NCBI GenBank assembly: GCA_037783415.1
Contig: JAZGTN010000016.1
Span: 803,001-867,000 of the forward strand
Direction of reading: 5' to 3'
Source of the DNA: Leptasterias polaris
Taxonomy: Eukaryota; Echinodermata; Asteroidea; Forcipulatida; Asteriidae
DNA: 64,000 nucleotides
Part shown: piece by piece, positions 24,252 through 35,148 of the stretch
Layout: every line of letters begins with the position of its first letter
Position numbering within the stretch: the first letter of the stretch is position 1
Program-made: the position numbers and the translations under genes
The notes under the pieces: model-generated
Told to the model about the DNA's origin: nothing
Databases searched by the model: none
The model's input: the letters and a program-made list of their open reading frames with translations, nothing else

Positions 24252-24968
24252 GGGACACGTTGCCTTGGATTGGGCGATTTGGGCGATGAAAAGTGGTTGT
24301 TATGAAATGAAACGAAGCGAATGATGGTTGGAAAGATATTTTAAAAGTAGAATATAATGATTCACAAAAATATGTAATAAAATGATGTTGTTTTCCTCAA
24401 ACTTCGTGAAACAACAGTGAATGCCATTTATGTGGAATAAAAAATTGACTCTATACAAAATGACGGCGGCAATAGTTCACAAAGTAAAATGAAAACCACA
24501 CACATTCGAGGGATATTTAAGTGGATCATTATATTCTACTTTTAAAACATCTTTCTAACCATATTCAATTCAATTATAATAATAATTTGGGGGGCTAATC
24601 ATCCTTACTAGCAGCTGAAAGCTGAATTGCGAAGGACGCGGCTACAAAGTGTTCGAGAAGCAGGCATGCAAGGGCGCCTTTGGCAGCCAGCCACATTAAC
24701 CCATTATGACCACGGAGCACAGCCAGAGATCGAAAGTGTCTGAGTTTTCCCGAGGGAGGAAAACCGGAGGGCCTGGAGAAAAACCCTCGTGGCACAGCAG
24801 AGAACCAACGCACAACTCTACTCACATATAGCCTAGGCCGGGTATCGAACCAGGGTCACCTTGGTGAGTGAGAGGCGAGCGCCTTACGCAAAAGCCAACC
24901 ATGCTTGTCGTCGTTTCATATTACAACGGGTTTTCATCTCCCGGCCCAATCCAAGGCAATGTATCCCT
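24252..24968. mobile_element. TTAA foldback MITE interrupted by a SINE
   Basis: Left end after TTAA (24248-24251) reads GGGACACGTTGCCTTGGATT. Right end is CCAATCCAAGGCAATGTATC at about 24946-24965, before CCCTTTAA. The right arm is broken between about 24588 and 24905 by unrelated sequence, the SINE listed next. Confidence 0.7.
24589..24905 (-). mobile_element. tRNA-derived SINE nested in the foldback MITE
   Basis: Read on the minus strand from 24905, the head gives TGGCTTTTGCGTAAGGCG (A-box region) and GGTTCGATACCC (B box, about 24839-24850). A body of about 240 bp follows. No functional tRNA fold. It must be younger than the MITE it splits. Confidence 0.55.
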
Positions 24969-25044
24969 TTAAGTACGATCTCGTTCCCAACGGTTGATGT
25001 ATAAAATAACAATCCTTTTTTTATTTGGGATTGACTCGGATCAG

Positions 25045-25235
25045 GAACCTGGGCGTGTTTGGATGGTGAAGGTACTTTTGACGTGCAGGACAAGAGATGG
25101 GATTATGGTCAGCCAAATAACTATGGCAACCAGGATTGCACCGAGGGCCATGCTTCAGGCTGGCACTATGGGGATTGTGAGAAGAAAACAATAATCTGTA
25201 AGCGCCCCGCATCACCAGCACTGTTGCTTCTGTGA
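25045..25235 (+). pseudogene. CTL-D: orphan second exon of a C-type lectin
   Basis: An acceptor (GGATCAG at 25044) is followed by an open exon to TGA 25233-25235. It encodes the C-terminal half of a lectin domain: TWACLDGEG, DKRWDYGQPNNYGNQDC, GWHYGDCEKK, IICKRP, and a longer LLLL tail. The frame is intact and the QPN and W-D-C positions are kept. No first exon was found in the 8 kb upstream, and a LINE begins 3 bp after the stop. It is clearly diverged from CTL-B and C (about 60 percent by eye). It could be a live exon only if it splices from a distant first exon. Confidence 0.75.
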
Positions 25236-25238
25236 AAG

Positions 25239-26440
25239 TTTTTTTTAATGCAAGTTCGTCCCAAACAAGGCTAAAAGCCACTCTTGGTAAGGGGCTATAA
25301 GAGGAAAGTTATGAAACATGAAAAGAACTCAGGAGAGCTGGAGGTAGGAATTGATATTCCTCTTGAAACAGTCTTGATTGTAGGATGGAGGGAAACATGC
25401 ACCAGGCAAGGAGTTCCAAAGAGATGCAGTACGTGGAATAAAGCTGTTGGAATGGCTCTTTGTTCTACATCTCAGCAAATTAAGAGTGTATGGGTGAGAA
25501 GAAGCAGAAAGTCTGGTTTCACGCTCAAACACTCTGACAGGAGGAACTAGGTCGGACACACTGGTGGCACATTTACCATGAAAATATATGTAGAAAAGGC
25601 ACAGGCTGGCTACAGACCTACGGTGGGAAAGAGGTTGTAACGTTGATCCCAACACTTCACCAACAAGATTAACAATACGCTTCTGCACCCTATATCTAGT
25701 AAAGATAAATAACAGGCAGAAGCTCCGGCCCAGATGTGACAACAGTACTCCAATAGGGGACGTATAGTTGTCTTATACAGGTAGAGAGTAGCATCAGGAG
25801 GTAAGAACTTCCGAGCTCGGTATTAAGACAGCCAACTCGCATGGAAGCACTCTTTGCAATGCCTGAGATATACCTTTCCCAACTGGCGTTGGTGGAGATG
25901 TCAAGTCCAAGAAGGCGAAAATCTGCTACCTCAGGCAAAGTCAATGGACCCATATGAATAGATGGAAATGTAACATCTCTTGAGCGAGACAGAGACAGAA
26001 GTTTAGTTTTCTTTGCATTGAAGGTTACTAGCCAATCATTCCCCCACTTTAGCACATTCTCTAAGTCAGCGTTTAGTGAGACACCAACCTCACACCGAGA
26101 AGAGTTGGAAGAGTTAGGGGAAACACAGAAGAGAGTTGAATCATCAGCATACATGGCGAGCTGAGACAAAACTTCATCGGGCAGATCATTAATGTAAACA
26201 GGAAAGAGAGTGGGACCAAGTACCGAACCTTGCGGAACACCGGAATTGATAGAACAGGTAGGAGAAGATTGACCCTCAAGGGCATTCAACTTGCGATTGG
26301 AAAGGAAAGCAGAGATTATAGATAGCATTCTTCCTGACACACCATATGACTGAAGCTTGTGGAGCAGGCCAGTATGCCATACTTTGTCAAAGGCCTTGGA
26401 GATGTCCAATGCTACAACACGAGCCTCACCCCTGCGATCT
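25239..26440 (-). mobile_element. 5'-truncated non-LTR retrotransposon (CR1/Jockey-like)
   Basis: On the minus strand it encodes reverse transcriptase from LDISKAFDKVW through GVPQGSVLGP and YADDSTLF. A frame change near 25730 leads into a C-terminal part with PLSHRRSVASL and SFIPRTASLWNSLP. The 3' end is an A8 tail (T8 at 25239-25246 on the + strand). AAAG stands on both sides (25235-25238 and 26441-26444), a short target duplication. The N-terminal half, including any endonuclease, is missing. Frame breaks show it is dead. The family call rests on motif memory only. Confidence 0.85.
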
Positions 26441-28065
26441 AAAGGTTGCTCAATATTCTGGGCAAACGACTTTTTATAAAGAGTAAAGGAGCAAATGGCT
26501 TTCAAATCTCTCAAAATTGTGCTGCTTTAAATTACTACTTTTTAGCACCTTAGTGGGTTGTAATGAGTATTTATTTATTTTTTAATTTTTTTATGAAGTT
26601 GCCTCTGGATATACAAACAGCGGAACATGCGGTTTGCTTTTTCGGAGCCAACAGTTTTATTCTACCAAATAGCGGACTCTAAAAAAAAAAACACACATTT
26701 TCAAGGGTTGTTTTTTGAATAATTATATTCTACTTTTAAAATATATTTCCAATCATATTCATTTCATAGCAAACGCTTGTTATAGCCCAAAGGTCTCAAA
26801 CCAATGGCAGTGTGCCCTTTCTGTTAACTGTCCATTCGCTTTGTGGTATCCTTTTGTAAAACACAAAGTTATTGATCTTAGAATATTGTGCTAATTGTTA
26901 AAGAAAGGTGTTGTTTGGTATCAAAACAAAATGGTATCATCTATCTTGATATTTTAACCAAACTTTTTGAAGTTCAATTCTCTTTAAACAAAATATCAAA
27001 TTATGCACTACGGAGCATTGTTCACTGTGTTCGTATCGTTCATGTTATATAATTGTAGTGCTACATGTTTACTGTGCCGCAACAACTAACAAATAGTGAT
27101 AAAGTTGAAACTAGTAATTATAAATTACTGTCAAACAGACTGATATGACGTCATTTAAAACTGTTTCAGCAAGAAGGCAGTTACGTTTATATGCACTAGT
27201 TAGTTGCGTCATCATTAACGTAAGCATTCTTATAATTTATTTTGCATTATAACATATGACTCTCTTTATCTTTTCTTGAAACGGAGTAAGAAGTTAATTT
27301 AAAAGTTATATAACATTCGTTTTCGGAACTTCAACAGTTCTTTTCTGTGGAGTTTTTTGAAGTTTGTTTTAAGTTCCGGGAAACCATTTTCTCCGGCTGC
27401 TGCCATCAGAAACTGATTATTGAAAAATGATGTCACGCTTTCAAAATATATGAATTTGTTTCACCAACAAATATTACAATTTTCATAGGCATTCCCTGTG
27501 CGCTGTTTACTGAAAAACGCGGCATCGTTCAATACGATTTGTACGTTTTTTCATATAAAAACTAAGAAATGACTATTTATAGTTATTTCTTGTTTTGTCA
27601 ACACGTAGCAAAGCTTCAAACACCACTTTGTTTTCATAACTATTTAAAATAATGAAGTAATGTTGCTTACAAAAGGAGCTGCTAAATCGACAAAAGGTGA
27701 TCTTTTTGTTGAAGTCTTTGGCTATATAATCTTTGTCTGGGCAGCAGGGAGTGTGTAGGGTGGAAAGGTATTGACACCGAAGTGAACCGGGCCAATCAGA
27801 AAAGAACTTGTAGTTGGTGCAGCAACTCATGGGGATCAATATATAGTTGTTGTGATGTGTAGCGGCCTTCAATATAACTTTTGTTAGCATATAGTTTAAC
27901 CGGTTAACTGTTGATGTTCAGAAACATTTTGAAACCATAATATTAATTAAGTTGGGAAAACCATGCTTAGCTACTTCGCGTTATCAATATGGAAACTCAA
28001 TAAAGAAGTCCTTTGTGATGGTCAAACACTTAACACGCCATTAAAAAAAAAGGATTACGCAATTA
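26441..28065. other. CTL-D 3' flank, non-coding
   Basis: Resumes the lectin 3' sequence directly after the LINE (AAAGGTTGCTCAATATTC). It contains half a foldback MITE near 26716-26815 and diverged equivalents of the CTL-B 3' flank up to the minisatellite. No gene. Confidence 0.55.
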
Positions 28066-28067
28066 CC

Positions 28068-28160
28068 ATCCCCGACCCCTCAAAATTAACCCTAACTAAC
28101 CCCGACTCCTCAAAATTGACCCTAACCAACCCCGACCCCTCAAAATTAACCCTTACCCTC
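28068..28160. repeat. short C-rich minisatellite, CTL-D unit
   Basis: Three units of the CCCCTCAAAATTAACCCTAA type, at the position expected from the other lectin blocks. Confidence 0.75.
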
Positions 28161-29021
28161 TGGTGGCCTACTGGGGCTGCAGCCAGTGGACAGAAAACAC
28201 ATTTTAGTTAATATTATAAAAACTCGTTCACTCTTTAGCAAAAACAGTTGAAACCCAAAGATGGCATTTTAAAGCATCTGTTGCTGTTACATGCGGTAGA
28301 AGGAAACGCTCATCAGCTTGTGTTTGAAGAAAAAACTCAACGTCAAAAATAATCTACTCATTGGTAGGCGTTTGTCAAATCAATAGGAATCGTTTTTAAT
28401 GGATCTTTATTATTTTTCCTTCTTCACAGTTGACTTGTTAAAAGTAATGCTAATGACGATGAAATAATTTAGCTCTTACCAACACCACGCCCATTTGTAT
28501 AACCATTAAACAAGTCATTTTCTTTCGTCATGAAGAACTGTCAAAAACTATATGCCTTAGCATTAATCAGTGAGCCTTTGGTGCCAGGTAATTAAAAAGC
28601 TTTCATACATCTACTGTGTTCATTTTAACCTTATAAAAACTAATCGTCATAAAAACTTACCGGTAGCCGTTAACAAGAGGCACCTTTTGTTCCCTAGGGA
28701 CTTATCACCAATAACAATATTAGCGAAAAGGACGAACAATGTACTTTAATAATTAGCCTTGGGTACCTCAACGCAGTTTCGTTCTGTATAATATTGACAC
28801 AATAGGGAGACCGCCAACATTAGGGCTAATCTGGAGGTCGCAGGTTCAAATCCTACTCTAGTCTATTATTATTATTTGTTTGTTCAACCCTAAACTATTT
28901 TAAATTTAACCTGTCAATTTCCCACGTGGTTTAATGCTACATGATTAAGTTTCAAAAGTCCCCAAAGGAGATCCCTCTGCTACTGCTTCCCATGTTGTAC
29001 CGTAACTTGGGTGTGATCCCT
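28161..29021. other. non-coding sequence with small repeats
   Basis: At 28668-28780 a stretch (GGCACCTTTTGTTCCCTAGG and following) matches the 110-bp insertion before CTL-E. At 28806-28870 a fragment ending GCAGGTTCAAATCCTACTCT is the B-box half of the tRNA-like SINE found whole at 29272. No gene. Confidence 0.5.
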
Positions 29022-29214
29022 GGGCCCAATTTCATAGAGCTGCTTAAGCACAAAAAGTAGCTAAGCACAACAAAATTTCGCTTACCAGAATAAGGTTACC
29101 AGCCAAACTACGATGTCTCATGTACAATTTGTGACTGGTATCCTGCTCATTTCTGCTTAGCAGACAATTGTTAAGCAAAATTTTCTGCTTAAGCAGCTCT
29201 ATGAAATTGGGCCC
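29022..29214. mobile_element. 193-bp MITE with long terminal inverted repeats
   Basis: Starts GGGCCCAATTTCATAGAGCT and ends with the exact complement AGCTCTATGAAATTGGGCCC. The match runs on through GCTTAAGCA for about 29 bp in all. Diverged relatives lie at about 52160-52355 and 54235-54435. Confidence 0.85.
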
Positions 29215-29271
29215 TGGTTATACCGCAGTTACACCCCCAAACAAATATATTGATAAAATAACTGTCAACAT

Positions 29272-29345
29272 AAGGGTTAGATGGCTCAGTTGGTAGAGCG
29301 CCGGCACGTTAATCTGGAGGTTGTGGGTTCAAATCTTGCTCTTGT
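29272..29345 (+). mobile_element. tRNA-like SINE head (tRNA pseudogene-like)
   Basis: TGGCTCAGTTGG at 29281 is a perfect A box and GGTTCAAATCT a B box, about 45 bases apart as in a tRNA. The anticodon position would be GTT, but base 33 is C, the anticodon stem is weak and the acceptor stem does not pair. I take it as a tRNA-derived retroposon and not a working tRNA-Asn. Confidence 0.5.
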
Positions 29346-29769
29346 AAAATGTTCGGATTCATCCCTAAATTAACAGTATTTGTAGTCTGGGGTATTCAAA
29401 CTAAGCGTCAAGTAGTGACCAGTCAAGTCAGTGTACCAGACATTATTAAACGGCTTATAGGTTGATGACCAAATAATTACATGCAGGACACGTCAGTGTC
29501 TATACTGTGTGCGCCCTCTAATTAGCACAGACATCAACGTATGGCAAACTTGTTCATAGTATGTTTATCATTGATACTAACTTTACTTTTTGTTGGTTTA
29601 ACCATATATTAATTGTGATTGTTTTATGTTGTCTTTTTCCTGGGGGAGTGGGGGTTAGTAAGTGCAGGGTCTGCCCCTAAGACCCCCCCCCCCCCCCAAC
29701 CCCCCTCCCCCACCACCACCATCTGAAATTTGCCATTTGTGCCTCCTTTTTCTTAAACTGGACCATGCA
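29346..29769. other. non-coding sequence with poly-C tract
   Basis: Contains a C-rich low-complexity stretch at about 29680-29720. Nothing else was recognised. Confidence 0.45.
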
Positions 29770-29919
29770 GGGCTCGATTTCACTAAGAGCTAGGATTGAT
29801 GTTATGTGCCAATCAATCTTCACTGCTAAGCAAAGTGTGGTTTCACAATACAAATCACTTACTATTTATAAACAACTAATCTTAAAACGAGTCAGAATAA
29901 TTTGTGAAAATTCGAGCCC
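29770..29919. mobile_element. 150-bp MITE
   Basis: Begins GGGCTCGATTTCAC and ends GTGAAAATTCGAGCCC, an inverted repeat with a 2-base difference in length. No coding sequence. Confidence 0.65.
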
Positions 29920-30013
29920 GTAAAAGTAAAAATCTTTACTGTGACTGCTCTTTGTTCCGACACTGCTCTGACAGCCCTATGATCCGATAACCCCTTATAT
30001 GATGTACACTGCT

Positions 30014-30167
30014 AAGGTTAGGGTTAGGGTCAGGGTTGGGGTCAGGGTTGGGGTCAGGGTTGGGATCAGGGTTGGGATCAGGGTTGGGATCAGGGTTGGG
30101 ATCAGGGTTGGGATCAGGGTTGGGATCAGGGTTGGGATCAGGGTTGGGATCAGGGTTGGGATCAGGA
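30014..30167. repeat. 12-bp minisatellite (GGGTTGGGATCA)n
   Basis: Starts with telomere-like GGTTAGGGTTAGGGT, passes through GGGTTGGGGTCA units and then about nine near-perfect GGGTTGGGATCA units. The minus-strand ORF of repeated PDPN is a translation of it. G runs every 6 bases make quadruplex formation plausible. Confidence 0.9.
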
Positions 30168-30835
30168 ATGCACAGTAGGGATGTCAAGAACATAGGTGTG
30201 TAACCATCTATACAAATAACAAGGTTCAAATTGTATGGTGCTGCTAAACACTGTCACAGTATTTTCACACGAACTTTAAATCCATCCTCGTTTAGCGAGG
30301 TGACATTTGGAGATTAACATTTGTGTCAACGTGTACTTAGGGTCAGGGTTGGGATTAGGAAAATAAAATTTAGCAGGGATGTCGGAATCTAGGTGTGTAA
30401 CCGCCTATACAAATGACAAGGGTAATATTTTATGGCACAGCCAACCGCAGACATTAGGAATGAGGTAGGGTCAAAGGACTTTTCATAACTATCTTTGCAA
30501 TCCCACAGGGAGATAAATTTGGCCATTGTTTGTTACTGAATACTAAAAAACAATATTCCACCATGCACTGCCTTTTGAAACTTTAAATGCCTTATTATAA
30601 AGTACATTTTTCATTCAGTAATTTTGACATTTACAAAATGTGAAAAATTCATGCAGGCCCTTGATATATGTGCCGGTGTAAGTACCAAATAATCTTCTGG
30701 ATTATAGTAAATCACTCGGAACGGAGAGAAGGAAGTGGGGATGATTTTGACGTGACGAGTTTAATCATTCTGATTGGAATGTCACTGAGTGAAATTTCAT
30801 AATAATTTAAAAACATTCGCAGATAGCATTGGGAC
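30168..30835. other. non-coding sequence
   Basis: The sequence at 30280-30310 resembles 23971-23999. Nothing else was recognised. Confidence 0.4.
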
Positions 30836-31245
30836 GTTGAAACAACGTTTTAATACCGTTTATACTGAACGTTACTTTAACGTTATTAAGTGAACGTACA
30901 TTCAACGTAATTCTGCTGATTGATGTAATGTTTAACCGACGTTAGATTGTAAACGTGGAAACAATGTTACATTAACGTTTTTAAAACTAGTTACTCTAAC
31001 GTTTTACGAGAACGTAGATTCAACGTTATTTTGCTGATTGAGTTAAATGTTTAACCAACTTAGCAGGTAAATGTTGGAACAAAGTAACATTCACGTTTGT
31101 TCAACTAGTTACTTTAACGTTTTTATGTGAACGTTTTTTCAACGTTAATTTGCGCATTGATAACATTTTTAATTAACGTTAGCAAGTTAACGTTAAAACA
31201 ATGTTACATTAACGTTTGTTCAACGTTAATTTGGGCTGTTTCATT
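30836..31245. repeat. AACGTT-rich repeat with about 119-bp period
   Basis: Roughly three diverged units are marked by TGCTGATTGA-like phrases at 30913, 31032 and 31151. The palindrome AACGTT and the word AACGT recur throughout, often as TTCAACGTTA. No ORF. Confidence 0.75.
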
Positions 31246-33340
31246 TAACAGATGAGTGATCCAACAACTTTGACCTGGATAATTATAATATTTTGATGCG
31301 TTTTTCTTAAGTTTTTATTATTAAATGGTTATTACGACATTACTACATGCTACGTATAAACCAATACATCCCATTGTGAGGAATGTGTTATTATATGTAG
31401 ACCGGGATACGTCGAATCTGCAGTCATAGATGCATCTTTTTATTTATTTAACTGGTTTAATGTTTAATTAATAATTTGCAACTGAAACTATCGATTGTAC
31501 ATTTGACAAACTCTTCTAAAGGGATTTGGAAACAAAGTTGAACAAACAATCATTAAATGTCTTAATTTCCAAATTGTTATATATTAAATTTGAGTTTGGA
31601 CTGCTAATATTACCCGGCTATAAATGTGCATATTGATGTCAACCTGAAGCAACGTTGATTCAGCGTTAATTTAAACAAGAGTTTAAATTATTTCAAAGTC
31701 GGTTCGTAGATTTTTTTCCCCGACGTAATGCTAGTCCAAATTATCAACAAAGATACAATAAAAGTCACATGTGAAAGTTTGAGCTGAATACATTGTCTAC
31801 TTGTTGAGAAAACTGCCAAAAAGTGACTGTCACAGTATTTTCATGAGAACGTCAAATCATGACGTGGATCTTCGATTAAAAAAATCTAACCTTTTTGGCG
31901 CATAAGTGGAGACGAATTAGGCTTCAACAAGATAACCCAATTAGCTTTTGTAATATACACCCAAGTTGGCACACTTCATGTAAAATATCTGCTCTTTCTG
32001 AACTATTTCACCTCAGGCTTAGCAATGCCCAGTGGTCAAGTCTCTGACCATTGCAAAAACTATGATTATAATTTACAGTTAAAATTGTTATAAAATAAGC
32101 GCAGTCAGCGCCTTTGCAGTGGGTCTATGCATGGTGTAATGCACGATCTAGCTACACTGTACATGTACATGTGTTGATACAGTGTTTCTATCTTCATAGT
32201 TTCATGATCTAATGGGATCATGGCCCTAATCGAAAAACTGTTGAAAAAGCAGTGTTTATGTTTGGTATTGTCAAAGATCAGTATCCTCACTTGGTGTACT
32301 GCATAAAATAACAAACCTGTGAAAATTAGTCTCAACTGGTCATCGAAGTTGCAAGAAAATACTGAACTTGAAAAGAAAAATAAAGTTGCATAGAATTGTG
32401 TGCTTTCAGATTCCCGATTCCTGACAGAAACCTTTCTCACAATCAGTTTCTCTAAAACTACATTACTTCAAAGGGGGTAGTTTCTTTCAATGATAAAATC
32501 AACAGCTCTCTAGTGCCCTTTACCAAGTAAGTTTTTGGTGTAATGACCAAAAGTACAACCTGCCTTTAAAAAAACCATTGAGGGTCTTCAGCCGTACATG
32601 TAAACTTCAGGATATCCCCCTAGGGTTTTCAAGTACACAACAGAACAAAGTCTTTCAAAAATTACAATTGTTTTTGTTCGCAAGTTTAACACTGTTTTTG
32701 TTTTTGTTTTTGTTGTTGTTGAAATAATCAATTTAAATCAAAGATTTAGTGATTAACTAAAAAAGGGCCAACCGTAGCCTACCAAGCGCATATGTCGATA
32801 TAACGTTATTATATTTTGTGTTCGACTATGAAAACTGCAACAGACATTGATGTTATCAACCAAAAAACAGAACAATGGAAATCATTGGGGAAAATAGGTA
32901 ATATGGGTCAGTGAGAAGTCTGCCTGAGGAAAACAATATACAAGATTGTGTAATATTCCTACAAAAACCGGCCAGCTTAAAAAAAATGATTATTTCCAAT
33001 TATTAATTGTTCGGGGGGTGGCTTGCATTGTGACGAGAAATCCAGCCAGTTGGGTGCAATCAACATAATTTTACTAACAAATTACAAAACAAACAAGACA
33101 TACACAGGCGTTTAATATGCACTGAGCTGAGTGTGAATTTTGATTTGGGGAATATCTTCCGTCGATTAAATAACTTTCAAGTCTTTGCGAAAAACATTGC
33201 TCACAAGTTTTACTGGAAATTTGAATGTTCGTCTCATGTAAATTTCATACTACGCCACAGCATATTATGCGTAACTTGAGAACTCCACGTTGCGCCGTTT
33301 CTTTTGTGACTCGATGAATTGTGTTTTTATTGGTAATTGA
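31246..33340. other. non-coding sequence; start of the CTL-E block
   Basis: 31720-31860 and 32420-32540 resemble 23820-24200. From about 32880 the sequence matches the start of the CTL-C block at 15290 onward (GTCTGCCTGAGGAAAA and following), and so begins the fourth lectin block. No gene was seen before CTL-E. Confidence 0.5.
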
Positions 33341-33406
33341 AGCATTTCGGTGCAGTTCCGTTCTGTGAAGGTTGCAACTTCTTGGTTATTTGTACGCCTA
33401 TATCTG

Positions 33407-33548
33407 GCAGAAATTTCAATTTCACAAGAGCAATTAACGAGGGCACCTTTTGTTCCCGAGGGACTTGTCACCAATGACAATATTAACGAAAATTGTACGT
33501 CAATAATTAGCCTTGCGTATATACCTTATAACGCAGAAATTTCAATTT
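33407..33548. repeat. 110-bp insertion flanked by a 16-bp direct repeat, before CTL-E
   Basis: GCAGAAATTTCAATTT occurs at 33407-33422 and again at 33533-33548. CTL-C has a single related copy at this place. The inserted 33423-33532 resembles 28668-28780. It lies in the 5' UTR, 21 bp before the start codon. Confidence 0.75.
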
Positions 33549-33568
33549 GTCAAGAGATGGTCTCCAAA

Positions 33569-33856
33569 ATGTTGGCGAGCAAACTGCTGGGTGTTGTTGG
33601 TGTATTTATGATGGCAAACTACGCTGCCGTAAATGGGCGGTGTTGGAAGCCATGCCCCCCCCTACTTGGAGCCAGTGGCAAGACAAATGCTACAAGATGC
33701 ATGACGCCGAAGTTACATGGGAAGAGGGCAAGCAGATTTGTGTTGGGTTGGGCGGAGTGATAGTTGTCCCTCAGACCGATGACGAATTACAACACCTCCT
33801 CAAAATGTGCAACTGCGGCGGGTTCTGGATTGGTTGCAACGACATTCAAACTGAAG
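33569..33856 (+). pseudogene. CTL-E: C-type lectin first exon, frameshifted
   Basis: Starts MLASKLLGVVGVFMMANYAA like CTL-B, but the Pro/Glu linker is absent. A C tract of 8 (33655-33662) puts the lectin domain out of frame with the signal peptide, since 6 or 9 would be in frame. Past that point the domain half is perfectly open (TWSQWQDKCYKM, WIGCNDIQTEG) and the donor GAAG|GTTTGT is intact. No second exon is found before the block's 3' flank resumes near 34560. It is either dead or dependent on a distant exon. Confidence 0.8.
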
Positions 33857-35144
33857 GTTTGTATACAATTCTAGAAATGTTGTTCAATATAATTGTAATC
33901 CATGTAATTGGTTTTATTTTATGACAAATCGCCAACACAAGAACAAAATGCCACCCAGGGTTAGGGCTACAAGGTAGATAAGTAAAAATCTAAAAAGTTA
34001 AAGACAGAACAAAGTTATTTACGGCTAGAAATACGTCTACGTTTCGCAGGACCGAGGTTGGGGGTCAGGGGGTCAGGGGGTCAGAGAGCAATGTTGGGTT
34101 TTTAAATCAACATTCACTAATTATAACACATTAAAGGTATTTTATTGCATGAACAACTCTTGATAAGGATAAGTTTTTACAGAGAAGGGCAGCCGCTCAT
34201 GTGTCGAGATATTCAACAATTTCAGCTGTGGTGATAATGTGTAGCGGCCTTGTAGTAATATTACTATAGTTAACCATAGTTTAATCGTTTAGCTGCTTAT
34301 GTTCAGAAACATTTGAAACCATAATATTAATTAAGTTAATTTATTCGCCAAAATCTACTTCACGTTATCAATAGGGAAACTCCTGAAAGAAGCATCTTGT
34401 TGTCAAACACGCTATGTAAAATATAAAATTGATTTTGAAATTGCAAAAAATCATCCCATCTGCTAGCAAACGCCCCAAAACTCTTTCAATTGCTCTTAGA
34501 GGGTTTCCAAATTATTAATGTCCATTGTTACGTAATGTGCGGATTCTTGGAGTTGCCCAATAGATCATTATCATGTTGGCATTTACTTTGTTTTGTAAAA
34601 TACCATTCCGTTATACTTGGAAAGAATGTCTAGTTAGGAAAAAGAAAATTGTTGTATCCATTTTGATATTCTAACCAAACTAATTGAAGTTCAGTTTCTC
34701 TCAAAAATATTCCAAAAACACTCTGAAAGCGGAGCAATAGGCAAGTTCACTTATTAGTAGTAATTTATAAGCCTTTTGTGAAGTTCACGATGCAGTAACA
34801 TCTAACAAACTGTAACAAATTTAGTTTTGGTTAGAATAATAGTTTTATGATTGTGTGAAAAATAATGTAAGTCAATAATAAATTCACATAATGGCTACCG
34901 TTGGCAGAATGATATGACGTCATTGTTAAAAAGAATGTTTCAACAAGAAGGCAATTGTTAAAACGGAAGCAGTCTTACGATTAACTTTTAGTAGACTCCA
35001 GAATTTAGTAGACTGTGACTCTTTTTTTCCTTTTCTTATTTTCAAAGTTATATAAAAGTTGCATTTGGAAGCCCACTTATTAACTGAAAGATATGTAAAT
35101 GTTTCCATTAATCTTTTTGGAGACTATTTTCTCCGACTGTCATA
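33857..35144. other. CTL-E intron remnant and 3' flank
   Basis: Contains a fragment of the 260-bp dispersed element (34040-34170). From about 34560 it parallels the 3' flanks of CTL-B and CTL-C. The expected second exon and foldback-containing intron are missing. Confidence 0.55.
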
Positions 35145-35148
35145 TTAA

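Noticed and set aside
29272..29345. A tRNA-Asn (GTT) gene
   Set aside because: A and B boxes are good, but base 33 is C, the anticodon and acceptor stems are poor, and a related fragment sits 0.5 kb upstream. Retroposon head preferred.
29936..30229. 97-aa minus ORF with repeated PDPN
   Set aside because: It is the translation of the 12-bp minisatellite, with no start context or exon signals.
33547..33924. 125-aa frame through CTL-E that keeps the lectin half open
   Set aside because: It has no ATG. It reads the signal-peptide region out of frame and runs past a good splice donor into intron.
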